Source: Macrobrachium rosenbergii (Eukaryota > Arthropoda > Malacostraca > Decapoda > Palaemonidae). From it: 64,000 bases of DNA. Below, piece by piece: positions 63,011-64,000 of this stretch. Below the pieces are notes generated by a model. It was not told the origin of the DNA and searched no databases. It saw only the letters and a program-made list of their open reading frames with translations. Within the stretch, counting starts at the first letter, position 1, and each line of letters starts with the position of its first letter. Made by a program: the position numbers and the translations under genes. The stretch covers positions 23,568,391-23,632,390 of the forward strand of contig NC_089762.1 of NCBI RefSeq assembly GCF_040412425.1, written 5' to 3'.

Positions 63011-64000
63011 GATTTAAAAAAAGTTATTAAATAAAAATAAATAAATAAAAATAAGCAAATAAAAATAAAAAAAAATAGAAATAAATAAAAATAAATAAAA
63101 ACTAATAAATGAAAATAAAAAATAAAAAGAAAATAAAATAAAAATATAAATAAAAATAAATAATATAAATAAATAAAGTAATAAATTAATAAATAAAAAT
63201 AAAAATAAAATAAAGATAAATAAAATAAAAAATAAAAATAAATGAAAAATAAAAATAAATAAAAATAAAAATAATACATAAATAAAAAATAAATAAAAAT
63301 AAAAAGTAAATAAAAATTAATAAAAATAAATAAATAGAAAAATTAATAAACTAAAATAAATAAAAATAAACGAATAAAAACAAATAAAAATTTTAAAAAA
63401 GAAGAAAAAACAAAAAATAAATAAATAAAAATAAAAAATAAATAAATAAAATAAAAATAAATACAAAAATAAATAAAAATAAATAAATAAAAATAAATAA
63501 AAAATTAAAAATAAAAATAAATAAAAATTTATAAATAAATAAATTACAATAAACAGATAACTAAAAAAATAACTAAATAAATCAATAAAAATAACTAAAT
63601 AAGTAAATAAAAAATAAAGACAACTAAAATAAATATAAATAAAAATAAATTAAAAAATAAAAATAAATGATTAAAAATAATAAAAAAATAAAAATAAAAC
63701 ATAAAATAAAATAAAAATAAATATAAATAAATAAATTATAAATAAATAAAAATAAATATATATATAAAAAATAAAAATAAAAATAACTAAAAAAAGGAAA
63801 TAATAAAATTAAATAAATAAAAATTAAATAAATGAAAGATGAATAAATAAGATTATTAAAATTTTAAAAATTAAGAAAAAAATAAAAAAGAAAAAAATTA
63901 AAAAATCCGAAAATAAAAAATAAAAAGCAAAATAGAAAAATTATATAAATATAAAAAAATAAAATAGTAAAAATAAAACACTAAAAATATAAATAATTAA
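63011..64000. repeat. AAATA/AAAT-type low-complexity tract
   Basis: About 990 bases composed almost wholly of AAATAAATAAAAATA-like text with few C or G, running to the window end. The Phe/Tyr-rich minus-strand frame is an artefact. It begins exactly where the Penelope-like RT similarity ends. Confidence 0.97.

Noticed and set aside
62935..63279. Phe/Tyr-rich 114-codon frame as a membrane protein
   Set aside because: Most of it is the AAATA tract read on the minus strand; only its last ~25 codons are real Penelope-like similarity.

Overview
This window is eukaryotic, repeat-dominated, AT-rich DNA. The most likely source is a decapod crustacean, perhaps a caridean shrimp. That assignment is inferred from several lines: very long (TA)n, (GA)n and (TTA)n microsatellites, a degenerate Ty3/Gypsy element, Penelope-like and RTE-like retroelement relics, hAT transposase relics with their non-autonomous derivatives, and SINE-like repeats that I associate from memory with decapods. 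I see no intact conventional protein-coding gene, no tRNA or rRNA gene and no bacterial-type operon. Almost everything recognisable is a mobile element, a relic of one, or tandem repeat.

Layout. 0-4.6 kb holds microsatellites, a candidate minus-strand promoter/first exon (about 2.82-3.24 kb), a SINE-like copy, and a short hAT-like element at 4076-4342 with a perfect 8-bp target-site duplication. 4.6-6.3 kb holds three decayed LINE reverse-transcriptase fragments on the plus strand. 8.99-11.18 kb is a decayed hAT transposon with its transposase on the minus strand. 11.88-20.12 kb is the most striking object: an ~8.2-kb imperfect palindrome (foldback-like). Its ~1.8-kb arms carry GAAGTG/CACTTC-rich blocks. 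The arms lead into a 15-copy ~166-bp satellite on the left and an inverted ~3-copy array of the same satellite on the right. They surround a loop with two further minisatellites, a GC-rich block and a long TA tract. 20.98-25.89 kb is a complete-length but frameshifted LTR retrotransposon with 4-bp ATGT target duplications.

26-43 kb is mostly unassigned AT-rich sequence. It contains SINE copies (one with a perfect 12-bp duplication), a plus-strand hAT transposase relic, a 362-bp hAT-like element with a perfect 8-bp duplication, and a few intron/exon-like signals (35.8-36.2 kb plus strand, 40.5 kb minus strand). 43-46 kb shows diverged local duplications and a four-copy ~100-bp repeat with one inverted copy. 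51.8-54.0 kb has unrecognised short minus-strand reading frames. 54.3-57.9 kb is a series of tandem repeats: (TTA)n, a 1.4-kb CACTAAACATT-type minisatellite, a 100-bp duplication and a ~148-bp GC-rich repeat. A minus-strand coiled-coil pseudogene follows at 58.0-58.9 kb. 59.3-61.4 kb is nearly continuous TA-rich microsatellite. A minus-strand Penelope-like fragment with GIY-YIG remnants lies at 62.0-63.0 kb, and the window ends in ~1 kb of AAATA-type low-complexity DNA.

No genes here cooperate in a pathway. The biology is the layering and decay of transposable elements and satellites. All coordinates of decayed elements are approximate unless a target duplication or LTR edge fixes them.
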